64,000 bases of DNA from Darwinimomas sp963643215 (GTDB lineage: Bacteria; Bacillota; Clostridia; Lachnospirales; Lachnospiraceae). Shown here one piece after another: positions 27,130 to 35,991 of the stretch. The notes under the pieces are model-generated. The model worked only from the letters and a program-made list of their open reading frames with translations. It did not search any database and was not told where the DNA came from. The stretch is taken from positions 1 to 64,000 of the forward strand of contig CAVIJY010000004.1 in assembly GCA_963643215.1 (NCBI GenBank), in the 5' to 3' direction. Positions within the stretch are counted from its first letter, which is position 1; every line of letters begins with the position of its first letter. The position numbers and the translations under genes were made by a program.

Positions 27130-29388
27130 TTATGGTGCTGCGGGTACAGTCTCTACAGTGTCTGATGCCGTGGTGCCTCCCGGAGTGACCGCCGCAGTAG
27201 TGGATGCGGCAGTGGTTGTGCCCGGTGATGCCGAACCTGTTCCGGTTGTGCTGCTTCCGGGCCCCGTAGTGCTCTGCGTACTGCTTCCCGGATATGCCGC
27301 CGTCGTCTGCGATGTGGTGCTTCCCGGATACGGCTGGCCTGATGTGCTGCCCGCTGTCGTCACAGCTGCACCCGATGTCGTGCTGCCCGGTGACACCGCC
27401 GAGGATGTCCCGGCCGCGCTCGTTCCTGTGGTATCCGATGCTCTCGTCTCTACTGCTGACGACTCCGTCGCGGACTGAGACGCTCCGGGACCTGTCGCCG
27501 CAGTAGTGCCTGTCTGCCCCGGTTCATGAGCCGCGGACGATGATGCTCCCTCCGTGCTGCTCTCGGCCTCTGATGCCGAACTCTCTGATGCTGAGCTCTC
27601 TGATGCCGTGCTCTCTGTCTCGAATATCCTTATCCTCTTTCCGTCATTGCCCAGCACATATTTATATACTGCAAGTCCGTCCGCATCCTGACCGGATACA
27701 TAGACTATATAGCCGTCGTCGCTGATCGCATACTCACGATCCTCCGTGATGATTCCCAGCTTTTCCAGATACTCCTCTATCGCCAGCTGCCGTTCCTCGT
27801 CAGTCATATTCCCGATATCCGGAATACTGCTGCTCTGGGATGTCTCGACAGTCTCTGACTCACTCTCTGCAGTCTCTGCCGGAGTGGTCTGTGCCGCAGG
27901 CTTTGTCTCGGGTATATATCCGCTGGTTGAGACATGGCCGATGAAGGTTCCTTCTGTATACATTCCGCTTTCCGCGGATATCTTGGCTCCGATGGACTTT
28001 ACGCGCTCAGAGCACTGATAGTTCTCCTCATGAAAGAGCTGACGATGAAGCTCTGCGACATTGCTCTCAAGTGTCTGCGGTATGACGCAGGAGCCACGCT
28101 TTCCTATAACCGCCTCTCCTCTCGCGTACGGAAAGCCTCCGGTATCTCCCATATAGAGCTTGCTCATCATGCCTATGGCCTCTCCGGCCTCCTTCCAGCC
28201 CATGTTGGTGGCCACCATCTCGAGCATGACACCGGCCATGTTGGCAAGCGTCGTCGGATCAGTCTTTTTTACCTTGTCAAAGCACAGACCTATGATCTTT
28301 CTCTGACGCTCGGTGCGCGAGTAGTCATTGTCCATGTAGCGAAGCCGAGCATAGGCCACTGCCTGTACACCGTCGAGATGGTTCATGCCCGCGTGCTCCA
28401 GATGCACGGATGCTATGCCCGTGCCCTTGACTGTCTCCGTGATGAACGAATTTATGTAGTAGAATTCCGCCTTGGAAAGCTCTACATCCACGCCTCCCAG
28501 CATGTTGACGGCAGTCGCCACTGCCTTCCAGTTGAATGTAACATACTGAGTTATGTTAAGATCCAGATTCTCGTTAAGCGCCTTTATAGCCTGCTCAGGA
28601 CCGCCATTGCAATAGGCGGCATTGATCTTGTTGTATTTGCCGTCGCCTATGGTCAGATATGTATCTCTGAACACGCTGACCAGCTTTATCTCACCTGAAT
28701 TGCGGTCGATATTGGCTACGATGATGACATCGGAGTTGTTGCCCTTGCCTGCCGAGTTGTCTCTGGAATCCACTCCGAATATCGCCACTGTCCAGAATCC
28801 CTCATCCATCTTCTGAATATCTTCTATGGAGAGGTTTGGATTTTTTACTGCCTCGATGTCTATATCCGGGCGCTGTATCTTGTTGTACTGCCGCTTGATA
28901 AATGCATAGGAAAATATACCGGTCAGCACCAGAACCTCTGCGATGACAAAGGCAAGAATCCTGCGCATGAGACCCGCACTGCGCTTTGTACTATTTTTGC
29001 TGTCAGTGCTTCGCGACTTGCCCGGCTCACGGCCTCCACCGATGATATCCAGATCTTCGCCTTCATATCCGGCATTCCCCGGGTGTTTGCCTGCATATCC
29101 GATATCACCCGCGTGCCTGCCCGTATATCCGGTATCACCGTGCATATCAAAATCGTCATCAAAGTCAAACTCATCGTCTTCCATCGTAGGATCGAATGTC
29201 GGATCATCGATATACGAATGCAGGCTCTGTGAGGTTCTTATGCCTGAATATGCGCCCGAGGATGTACGCACCGGGCTGTCGCTGCCTTTTTTTACATCAG
29301 GTCGCCTCTGCGGCGTTTTCCCGCTGCCGTCCAGATCCACTGACTCAAACTCGTCAAAATCTATATCTTCAAAATCAAAATCGTCCAT
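27130..29388 (-). CDS. LytR-CpsA-Psr (LCP) family glycopolymer ligase with long low-complexity ends
   Basis: LCP enzymes attach teichoic acids or capsule chains to peptidoglycan outside the membrane. This one is 752 residues, about twice the usual size. Residues 1-140 are a cytoplasmic acidic region with loose repeats (HAGDIGYAG, HPGNAGYEG). A transmembrane helix spans about 142-164. The LCP domain spans about 195-430 with GVDSRD (205-210), SVFRDTYL (238-245) and AYARLRYMDNDYSRTERQRKII (from 345), which carry the catalytic arginines and aspartates. A 60-residue acidic domain near 540-600 precedes a Ser/Thr/Gly/Pro tail. It is last in the glycan operon, 24 bases after the sugar-phosphate transferase, so it probably ligates that operon's polymer to the wall. 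Confidence 0.9.
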   Translation of the reverse strand: MDDFDFEDIDFDEFESVDLDGSGKTPQRRPDVKKGSDSPVRTSSGAYSGIRTSQSLHSYIDDPTFDPTMEDDEFDFDDDFDMHGDTGYTGRHAGDIGYAGKHPGNAGYEGEDLDIIGGGREPGKSRSTDSKNSTKRSAGLMRRILAFVIAEVLVLTGIFSYAFIKRQYNKIQRPDIDIEAVKNPNLSIEDIQKMDEGFWTVAIFGVDSRDNSAGKGNNSDVIIVANIDRNSGEIKLVSVFRDTYLTIGDGKYNKINAAYCNGGPEQAIKALNENLDLNITQYVTFNWKAVATAVNMLGGVDVELSKAEFYYINSFITETVKGTGIASVHLEHAGMNHLDGVQAVAYARLRYMDNDYSRTERQRKIIGLCFDKVKKTDPTTLANMAGVMLEMVATNMGWKEAGEAIGMMSKLYMGDTGGFPYARGEAVIGKRGSCVIPQTLESNVAELHRQLFHEENYQCSERVKSIGAKISAESGMYTEGTFIGHVSTSGYIPETKPAAQTTPAETAESESETVETSQSSSIPDIGNMTDEERQLAIEEYLEKLGIITEDREYAISDDGYIVYVSGQDADGLAVYKYVLGNDGKRIRIFETESTASESSASESSASEAESSTEGASSSAAHEPGQTGTTAATGPGASQSATESSAVETRASDTTGTSAAGTSSAVSPGSTTSGAAVTTAGSTSGQPYPGSTTSQTTAAYPGSSTQSTTGPGSSTTGTGSASPGTTTAASTTAAVTPGGTTASDTVETVPAAP

Positions 29389-29412
29389 TATCTGCCTTTC
29401 AGGGTCATGGCA

Positions 29413-30846
29413 TCAATATGCGTTCTTGTTGATAAAGCCTTTGAATATCGTCATAAATATGATCTTTATATCAAAAGTGAGCGTCCAGTTCTCGATATAA
29501 TAGAGATCGTACTCTATCCTCTTCTCGATGGATGTGTCTCCGCGCAGACCGTTGACCTGCGCCCAGCCGGTCAGTCCCGGCCTCACCTGATGCTTTATCA
29601 TATAATGAGGGATCTCATCACGGAACCGCTCGACAAACTGCGGTCTCTCCGGGCGGGGCCCCACAAGGCTCATATCGCCTCTTAAAATATTCCAAAATTG
29701 AGGCATTTCGTCAATACTTGTTCTTCGGATAATCTTTCCTACTCTCGTCACCCGAGGATCATTTTCCGTGGTCCAGGACTTCTTCTCCTCCTCCTCGGTC
29801 TGCATCCTCATAGAGCGGAACTTGTACATCTTGAAAGGCTTGTTGTGCAGCCCCACCCGTTCCTGAGCGAAAAACAGCGGGCCGCGCTGCTCCTTCGGAA
29901 GCCCCATCTCTTCAAGCCTGATGGCTATGATCGTTATAAGCATCAGCGGGGAAAACAGCACCAGACCGGTGATGCCCGCCGCGATATCCATGGTGCGCTT
30001 TATCACATTGTTCGGAAATTCGATGACCGGCACCCGTCTTATATTTATGATCGGAAGCCCCGCCGCATCCTCAAGAAAAGGCGTCGTCGGTATGATCCTG
30101 TAGTAGTCCGGAACGAACTTTGTATGCACGCCGGACCTCTCACAGATATTGACGATACTGCCCAGATCATCATAATCATTCAGACTCAGCGTGATGGCGA
30201 TCTCCTCTATCTCATTGTCCCTGTCATCCAGCCGCTCGGCAAGCTCTCCGGTTGTTCCTATGACCTGCACGCCACGATAAGCATATCCGATCGGCTTGCT
30301 GTCATCAAGTATACCCTTTATCACATATCCCCATTCGGGAGACTGCAGTATACGGTCGATATAGCCCTCGGCTGCGGAGCTGTAGCCCACGAACAGTATC
30401 TGGCGTCTGGCGACAAGCGAGCTGTTGCTCAGCTTGCGCAGCGTGACCCGCAGTGCCGAGCGCTCCAGAAATTCTATCACCACAACCAGCACATAAAAGC
30501 ATGCAACCAGTCGTCTCGAGAAGTGATACATGACATAATTCTTCGAGCCCAGATACAGAACTGCCGCAAATGCCAGTATACCCACGGTGGATGCCCGCCA
30601 TATGTTCATCAGGTCTTTTCTTCGTCCGCCGTTTCTCTTCTCAGCATACATTCCGTTGAGCGCATTGCTCAGCATAAAGCCCGGAATAATGTATATCAGT
30701 GCAGAAAAATACACCGACGGCGGCAATGCACCCTCGGCGCCATAAGCTATCACAAGCAGCCATGCCAGCGAATATGCCGCCGCTATAGCTATCATGTCAA
30801 GCACTATGTGTATGCGATTCAATGTTTTTTCGTAGTCTCTTATCAT
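29413..30846 (-). CDS. undecaprenyl-phosphate sugar phosphotransferase (WcaJ/WbaP type)
   Basis: Initiating enzyme of surface polysaccharide synthesis: it transfers a sugar-1-phosphate to undecaprenyl phosphate at the inner membrane. The 477 residues include four N-terminal membrane helices, a CoA-binding-like Rossmann region (about 150-260), a further membrane segment (KRTMDIAAGITGLVLFSPL) and the C-terminal catalytic domain with PLFFAQERVG, FRSMR, RRTSIDEMPQFWNILRGDMSLVGPRPE and PGLTGWAQVNG. These are the bacterial sugar transferase family motifs. It lies near the end of the glycan operon. The sugar (often glucose or galactose) cannot be read from sequence. Confidence 0.93.
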   Translation of the reverse strand: MIRDYEKTLNRIHIVLDMIAIAAAYSLAWLLVIAYGAEGALPPSVYFSALIYIIPGFMLSNALNGMYAEKRNGGRRKDLMNIWRASTVGILAFAAVLYLGSKNYVMYHFSRRLVACFYVLVVVIEFLERSALRVTLRKLSNSSLVARRQILFVGYSSAAEGYIDRILQSPEWGYVIKGILDDSKPIGYAYRGVQVIGTTGELAERLDDRDNEIEEIAITLSLNDYDDLGSIVNICERSGVHTKFVPDYYRIIPTTPFLEDAAGLPIINIRRVPVIEFPNNVIKRTMDIAAGITGLVLFSPLMLITIIAIRLEEMGLPKEQRGPLFFAQERVGLHNKPFKMYKFRSMRMQTEEEEKKSWTTENDPRVTRVGKIIRRTSIDEMPQFWNILRGDMSLVGPRPERPQFVERFRDEIPHYMIKHQVRPGLTGWAQVNGLRGDTSIEKRIEYDLYYIENWTLTFDIKIIFMTIFKGFINKNAY

Positions 30847-30874
30847 AGCGACTTGCTCTGCAAAATCTCAGATA

Positions 30875-31843
30875 TTATAAAATATTTTTCTGCGCATATG
30901 CTTTACAATATTCGAAAGTATACATTAGCAATTCCCATTGAACCGCCGCATAGGTCACTGCACCGTGACACGGCTTCGGTGCACGCCTGCAACGCTTTAC
31001 GGTGGCCATGCCCTCTCTGATCCCGCTGATATAATCCTTCAGAAATCCCTTTTTCAGGAAAAAAGCAGCCTTGATCAGGCATCCTGCCGCTATGGCGGGC
31101 GCATTCAGTGCCAGCTGTATATCCGACTGATTCTTGTACATGAGATATACATTGTTTCGCGCTGATATCCTCACCTTAAACGGATTGTACTTTGAGCCCG
31201 TCGTTGCGCTTCCCAGATGATACACCCGTGCTGTCGGACAATATCTCGAGAAATACCCCGCCAGCCTCGCTCTGTAGCAGATATCTATATCCTCCAGATA
31301 AGCGAAGTGCATCTCGTCAAACAGCCCGATTTCGTCAAGTATCCTTTTTCTGTATATTGCAGCTCCTGCGCAGGTCGCAAATACATCCCGCTCGCTCAGA
31401 TGCATGGTCACATCCTGATCTGCGCCTCTCTGGTATGCCCATCCGAGCACTGTCAGTCCGTCTCCGGCGCTGTCTATCTTCGTATGATCATCCGCACGGA
31501 TCATCATCGCGCCTACGGAAAAGAGCCTTTCGGACTCCTCTATACCGCGCACCAGCTCGCTCACAAAGCCGTCGAGCACCTGTGTATCGTTGTTGAGCAG
31601 TATCACATATTCGCTGTCGCAGGCCTCTATGCCGCGATTGACGCCGCCTGCAAATCCCTGATTCTCTGCCAGTCTCAGCGTCCTGATCCCCTGCTCCTCC
31701 AACCACTCCGCGCTGCCGTCACTTGATCCGTTGTCTACCACCAGGATGTCAAACTGCCGAAAGTTCTGTCGTCTCAGCGATTCTATACACCCCGGAAGGA
31801 ACGCCATTCCGTTGAAATTCGGTATGATTACAGTTACCTTCAT
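30875..31843 (-). CDS. GT2 glycosyltransferase (rhamnosyltransferase-like)
   Basis: Cytoplasmic GT-A fold glycosyltransferase of 322 residues. Motifs include the nucleotide-binding start VTVIIPNFNGM, VDNGSSDGSAEWL, the GFAGGVNRGIEA segment, LLNNDTQV (DXD-like metal site) and FAYLEDIDICYRARLAGY (acidic catalytic region). This pattern is common in WbbL/RfbN-like rhamnosyltransferases and other O-chain enzymes. It lies 12 bases after the large GT2 gene and 28 bases before the initiating transferase. The donor and acceptor are unknown. Confidence 0.88.
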   Translation of the reverse strand: MKVTVIIPNFNGMAFLPGCIESLRRQNFRQFDILVVDNGSSDGSAEWLEEQGIRTLRLAENQGFAGGVNRGIEACDSEYVILLNNDTQVLDGFVSELVRGIEESERLFSVGAMMIRADDHTKIDSAGDGLTVLGWAYQRGADQDVTMHLSERDVFATCAGAAIYRKRILDEIGLFDEMHFAYLEDIDICYRARLAGYFSRYCPTARVYHLGSATTGSKYNPFKVRISARNNVYLMYKNQSDIQLALNAPAIAAGCLIKAAFFLKKGFLKDYISGIREGMATVKRCRRAPKPCHGAVTYAAVQWELLMYTFEYCKAYAQKNIL

Positions 31844-31855
31844 AGCATGTCATCC

Positions 31856-34063
31856 TCAAAGATATTTTTCTATCCCTTCGATATGATAGGGCTCTCCGAT
31901 CTTCTCCTTGAGCAGATCGCGCAGGGCAAAATTGCTCTTGCGCAGCGTTAGATTCGGATTGTAATACGGATCACCGTCTCTTAGGATATCCGGCCAGCGC
32001 TTCATGAATGTCGCAATCTCATGGTTGAAGCGTTCTACCTTCTCCGGAGTATCCTCAAGGCCTCTGGACTTTGATTCATAGTGATGGAATACCGCATACG
32101 GATTGTACACCACCAGCTTGCCCAGCTGTCTGATCTTCAGGCAGTAATCGATGTCGTTGAAAGCGACCACAAGCTCCTCAGTCAGACCGCCAACCTCATC
32201 ATACAGCGATTTTTTCGTCAGCATGCACGCTGCGGTGACAGCGCTGTAGTCCTGCGCGGTCAGGGCTCTGTGAAAATAGCTGTTCTGGTACTCGTTCAGC
32301 CCTATGAAGGTATGTCCCGCGATACCTCCAAAGCCAATCACGACCCCTGCATGCTGTATGGTATCGTCCTCATACAAAAGCCTGCATCCGACTATACCGA
32401 CATCGTCCCGCTGACAGTAGCCGAGCATCTCTCTGATTGAGTCGGGATTGATCATCTCCACATCATTGTTCATCAAAAGCAGATACTCGCCGGACGCGTA
32501 CCGGGCTCCGAAATTGTTGATGGCCGAAAAGTTAAAGCCCTGTCTGTCGTACTTTACCACCTTCACGCACGGCAGCTCCTTTTGTATCGCGTCATAGTAT
32601 TCCCATGTCTCGGGCCGGTCGGAGTTATTCTCCACCACGATAAATTCAAGATTTCTGTAGCTTCCCGCCAGTAGTGATCTGACGGCCTTGTCCAGATCCG
32701 CCGTATGATCCTTATTCGGGATAATCACGGATATCAGAGGCTCCGTCTTCAGCTTAAAATATGTATGATATATGCCGTAGTCCACGCCTTTTTCTATCTT
32801 ATCTACCTCAAGCTCCGGATGCACCCGCTCGTAATGTGCCCTTATCGCTCTTGCTCCCGCCTCAAACGCATAAAGCTTGCTTTCGGGATTGGATGCCGTC
32901 GAATTCATATGGCAGCGCCAGTGATAGAGCACCTTGGGGATGTGATATATCTGCCCGGCCCGTTCGGTGATCCGGAATATAAAGTCATAGTCCTGAGCTC
33001 CGTCATATGCGGCATTGAAGTTTCCGCATCGGGCTGTCATCTCTCTTTTGAACAAAAACAGATGGCAGATGTAATTCACGCTGCAAAGCATGTCGATATT
33101 GAAATCAGGCTTGAAATGCGGATCGAACAGCGCACCGCCGTCCATATCCAGCTTATCTTCATCCGTATATATGCATTCGCACTGCGGATGATCCCGAACT
33201 GCGCAGGCGCATTCATAAAGCGCATTCTCTGTAATCAGATCATCATGATCGCAGAGCACAACCCAGTCGCCCGAGGCCATGGACAGAGCGGCATTGGTGT
33301 TGCCAGCGATTCCCTGATTTTCTCCGAGCACTTTGTATCTGATGCGCGGATCCTTCTGTGCATATGTCTCCAGCAGTCTTGATTTGTCCTGCCCTGCCGG
33401 ACTTCCGTCCGCTATGCACACCTCCCAGTTTGAATATGTCTGAGCGATGATGGAATCCAGAAGCGCTTTCAGGTACGCATCAGGAGTTTTGTATACGGGG
33501 ATGACTATGGAAAAAAGAACCGGGTTTTCCCATATCGTGTCTCTCTGGGTCTGCAGCTCCTGCGCTCCCGGTCTGGTTTTCTCGTACCACTCGGCGTACT
33601 CATAGTCATTGTCCAGACCCTTGAGCTTGTTTGAAGATTTCATATACAGCGCGCGGAGTCCGTTTTTCCTGAAATAATCCCATGCGACCTTCAGTGTCTC
33701 CGTGTTGCACAGATCCCTGATCTTCTCACGGCGCTTGTATGCAACAGACGAACGCTTCGCGATCAGCTCCTCGTTGAATTTCACCCTTGCGACGGATGAC
33801 TCGCAGGTGATCACCAGCCAGTAGTCTCTGCCGCGCTCATAGTCAAAGCTGATATCAAAGCCCAGATCTCGGTCGACGGTCTTTTTATAGTATATGATGC
33901 TCACATCATCTCTGCGTGTGGAAACCAGCTTGAAATCAACCGGCTTCTTTTCCGCATCCAGCGCAGCATAGCTTACAGGCGCAGTCTCGCTGCGCCCTAC
34001 AACCCATCCGTTTATGGTGATCGTGTTCTCACGGATCCTTACTACATCTATCTTGTACTTCAA
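31856..34063 (-). CDS. large GT2 glycosyltransferase with two catalytic domains
   Basis: 735-residue glycosyltransferase with two GT-A domains. Residues 1 to about 165 form a non-catalytic N-terminal beta-rich region and linker. Domain 1 begins near 183 (FSIVIPVYKTPDAYLKALL) and has the metal site CDHDD at 271-275. Domain 2 begins near 443 (ISVIIPNKDHTADLDKAV) and has LLMNNDVEMI and VAFNDIDYCLKIRQLG. Similar two-domain enzymes build alternating glycan backbones such as rhamnan. It overlaps the upstream GT2 gene by four bases. Donor sugars are unknown. Confidence 0.88.
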   Translation of the reverse strand: MKYKIDVVRIRENTITINGWVVGRSETAPVSYAALDAEKKPVDFKLVSTRRDDVSIIYYKKTVDRDLGFDISFDYERGRDYWLVITCESSVARVKFNEELIAKRSSVAYKRREKIRDLCNTETLKVAWDYFRKNGLRALYMKSSNKLKGLDNDYEYAEWYEKTRPGAQELQTQRDTIWENPVLFSIVIPVYKTPDAYLKALLDSIIAQTYSNWEVCIADGSPAGQDKSRLLETYAQKDPRIRYKVLGENQGIAGNTNAALSMASGDWVVLCDHDDLITENALYECACAVRDHPQCECIYTDEDKLDMDGGALFDPHFKPDFNIDMLCSVNYICHLFLFKREMTARCGNFNAAYDGAQDYDFIFRITERAGQIYHIPKVLYHWRCHMNSTASNPESKLYAFEAGARAIRAHYERVHPELEVDKIEKGVDYGIYHTYFKLKTEPLISVIIPNKDHTADLDKAVRSLLAGSYRNLEFIVVENNSDRPETWEYYDAIQKELPCVKVVKYDRQGFNFSAINNFGARYASGEYLLLMNNDVEMINPDSIREMLGYCQRDDVGIVGCRLLYEDDTIQHAGVVIGFGGIAGHTFIGLNEYQNSYFHRALTAQDYSAVTAACMLTKKSLYDEVGGLTEELVVAFNDIDYCLKIRQLGKLVVYNPYAVFHHYESKSRGLEDTPEKVERFNHEIATFMKRWPDILRDGDPYYNPNLTLRKSNFALRDLLKEKIGEPYHIEGIEKYL

Positions 34064-34992
34064 AAGTTGATTCTCTCTTCCTCCACGACCAGCGGGCGCT
34101 TCATGACGCGCTGATTGATGGTCAGGATATATTCACCGATGATTCCTATAAATAAAAGCTGTATCGATCCGAGAAACAGCATTCCTATCAGAACCGGAGC
34201 CATGCCTGCCGCAAACCGATCCCAGTACAGAAGCTTCATGATCAGATAAACCACCGCTCCGACAAATGATCCTATGGCAAATATCCCGCCTATGAATGTC
34301 GCTATCCTCAGTCCTACCTTTGTATACGATGTCACCGAAAGCATGGCCGCATCATACAGAGTGTAGAAATTGTTGTGGGTCTTCCCCGCTCTTCTGAGCG
34401 GCTGCTCATAGGGTATATCCTTGCGGTGAGAGCCGAGCTCCGCCACTATACCCCTGAGAAACGGTGTCGGGTCGTCGAGCTTTCTGAGCACCTCGATAAA
34501 TGACTTGTCATACAGTCCGAAGCCTGTGAAATGCTCGATCTGCTCTACCTGTGAGAATTTCTTGATGGTCTTGTAATACAGGGATCTGAGCCAGTACATG
34601 AATCTGTTCTCGCGGCTGGCAGTCTTGATTCCGCATACTATGCGATATCCCTCCTCCCAGCTCCTCACGAACTTCTCTATCATCTCCGGAGGATCCTGAA
34701 AATCACATGCCATGAGTACGGCCGCATCTCCGTCCGCCTGAAGCAATCCGTAATACGGCGAGTTGAACTGCCCGAAGTTCTTGGCGTTGAATATAGCCCT
34801 CACACGCTTATCCCTTGCGCAGATGCCTCTGATCAGCTCTCTGGTTCTGTCCTGCGAGTCATTGTCTATGAATTGGATATCGTAGTCGTACTCCGGCAGC
34901 TTTTGAGCAAATACCTCCTCAACAGCCGACACTATCGCCTCTACATTCTCCTCTTCGTTATAGCATGGTATCACTATGCTTATCCTGTTCAT
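34060..34992 (-). CDS. GT2 glycosyltransferase, DPM1/GtrB-like with C-terminal membrane helices
   Basis: Polyprenyl-phosphate glycosyltransferase of 310 residues from this start. The N-terminal GT-A domain begins ISIVIPCYNEEENVEAIV and carries QFIDNDSQDRT and MACDFQDPPEMI (metal site). Two hydrophobic segments near the C-terminus (IATFIGGIFAIGSFVGAVVYL and PVLIGMLFLGSIQLLFIGIIGEYIL) anchor it. Such enzymes load a single sugar onto undecaprenyl phosphate for later addition outside the cell. I start at the ATG at 34992, the family N-terminus; upstream in-frame codons to 35031 have no homology. It overlaps the large GT2 gene by four bases. Confidence 0.9.
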   Translation of the reverse strand: MNRISIVIPCYNEEENVEAIVSAVEEVFAQKLPEYDYDIQFIDNDSQDRTRELIRGICARDKRVRAIFNAKNFGQFNSPYYGLLQADGDAAVLMACDFQDPPEMIEKFVRSWEEGYRIVCGIKTASRENRFMYWLRSLYYKTIKKFSQVEQIEHFTGFGLYDKSFIEVLRKLDDPTPFLRGIVAELGSHRKDIPYEQPLRRAGKTHNNFYTLYDAAMLSVTSYTKVGLRIATFIGGIFAIGSFVGAVVYLIMKLLYWDRFAAGMAPVLIGMLFLGSIQLLFIGIIGEYILTINQRVMKRPLVVEEERINF

Positions 34993-35034
34993 ACATTCCC
35001 TTTCGGCCCCGCGGCAAGGATATTGTACCATACT

Positions 35035-35991
35035 TTAAAAACCGCGCGCGGCATTTGACCGCTCTCTGTGGTATCTCAGCACCTGTGCGGCTCCCTGCTC
35101 CCATGTGATTCTCTCTCTGAATCCGGTCAGCCCTGTCAGCCTTGATATATCCGGATTCAGATACGGTGTCCCCTCCGGTGAGATAAGCCTTTCTCCGAAC
35201 AACACGCGGCCTCCGGCAAGCCGTGCCATATCCTCGATATAGGTTCTCAGTATCCGGCTTTCCTCTCCAGCCACATTGACCACGCATTCTGTCTCTCCAG
35301 CATCGGAATCGGCCGGATACGGACAGCCTGCCAGCAGTGATATCGCAGCCGCGCAGTCATCGACATGCAGAAAATTCCACATCTGCATGCAGTCAGAGGC
35401 CGCCTTCATGGTCTCTCCCCGGGCAAATGCCTCTGCACACAGGCTCAGCAGCGAGCCCGGCTGATCATCCGGCCCGTATATGCTGAAAAGCCGCATATGT
35501 ATGTATGTCATATCCAGACTTTTGCACAGCTTCGAGGCCTGTCTGAGCACCTCAAGCTTGGCCTTTCCGTACTCCGAGCGCGGATGGCACGAGGCCTGCT
35601 CGGTCACAGGCGCAGCCGTGCCTGCCTCACCCTCCGGCATATCCTCTGCAATGATTCCGTACTCTGCCTGCGATCCGCTGAATATGAATCTTCCACAGCC
35701 GGCATCAGCAGCCCGCCTGACCATGTCCAGCGCGGCGGCTGCATTTTCATGCTGCAGTCTGCTGTCCATTCTTCCGCCTCTTGCGGCGCCGGCCCATGCC
35801 AGATGTATGCATACATCCGCATCGGGGAGTCTGTCCGAATCCGCGTCAACTATATGCAGCTTCTCCGGAAGAAGCCTTCTGCGGGGCGAAGAGGAGCGAA
35901 CAAGGCCATAGACCTCGTATCCTCTGGATATGAGGTCCATGGCCGTATGTCTTCCCACAAATCCTGTTGCGCCTGTCAGTAAGATTTTCAT
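35035..35991 (-). CDS. NAD-dependent sugar epimerase/dehydratase
   Basis: Short-chain-dehydrogenase-type nucleotide-sugar enzyme, 318 residues. The N-terminal Rossmann motif GATGFVGRHTAMDL binds NAD(P). A central Ser region (FSGSQAEYG) and a YGKAKLEV sequence supply the catalytic Ser/Tyr/Lys (YxxxK). It acts on a nucleotide sugar in the cytoplasm by epimerisation, dehydration or reduction. It overlaps the TPP enzyme gene by four bases. In yersiniose-type pathways a reductase of this family follows a TPP enzyme, so a joint role in making a branched sugar is plausible but not proven. Confidence 0.88.
   Translation of the reverse strand: MKILLTGATGFVGRHTAMDLISRGYEVYGLVRSSSPRRRLLPEKLHIVDADSDRLPDADVCIHLAWAGAARGGRMDSRLQHENAAAALDMVRRAADAGCGRFIFSGSQAEYGIIAEDMPEGEAGTAAPVTEQASCHPRSEYGKAKLEVLRQASKLCKSLDMTYIHMRLFSIYGPDDQPGSLLSLCAEAFARGETMKAASDCMQMWNFLHVDDCAAAISLLAGCPYPADSDAGETECVVNVAGEESRILRTYIEDMARLAGGRVLFGERLISPEGTPYLNPDISRLTGLTGFRERITWEQGAAQVLRYHRERSNAARGF

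Noticed and set aside
26766..27188. Reading frame across the N run
   Set aside because: It depends on unknown bases and lies antisense to the amidohydrolase start.
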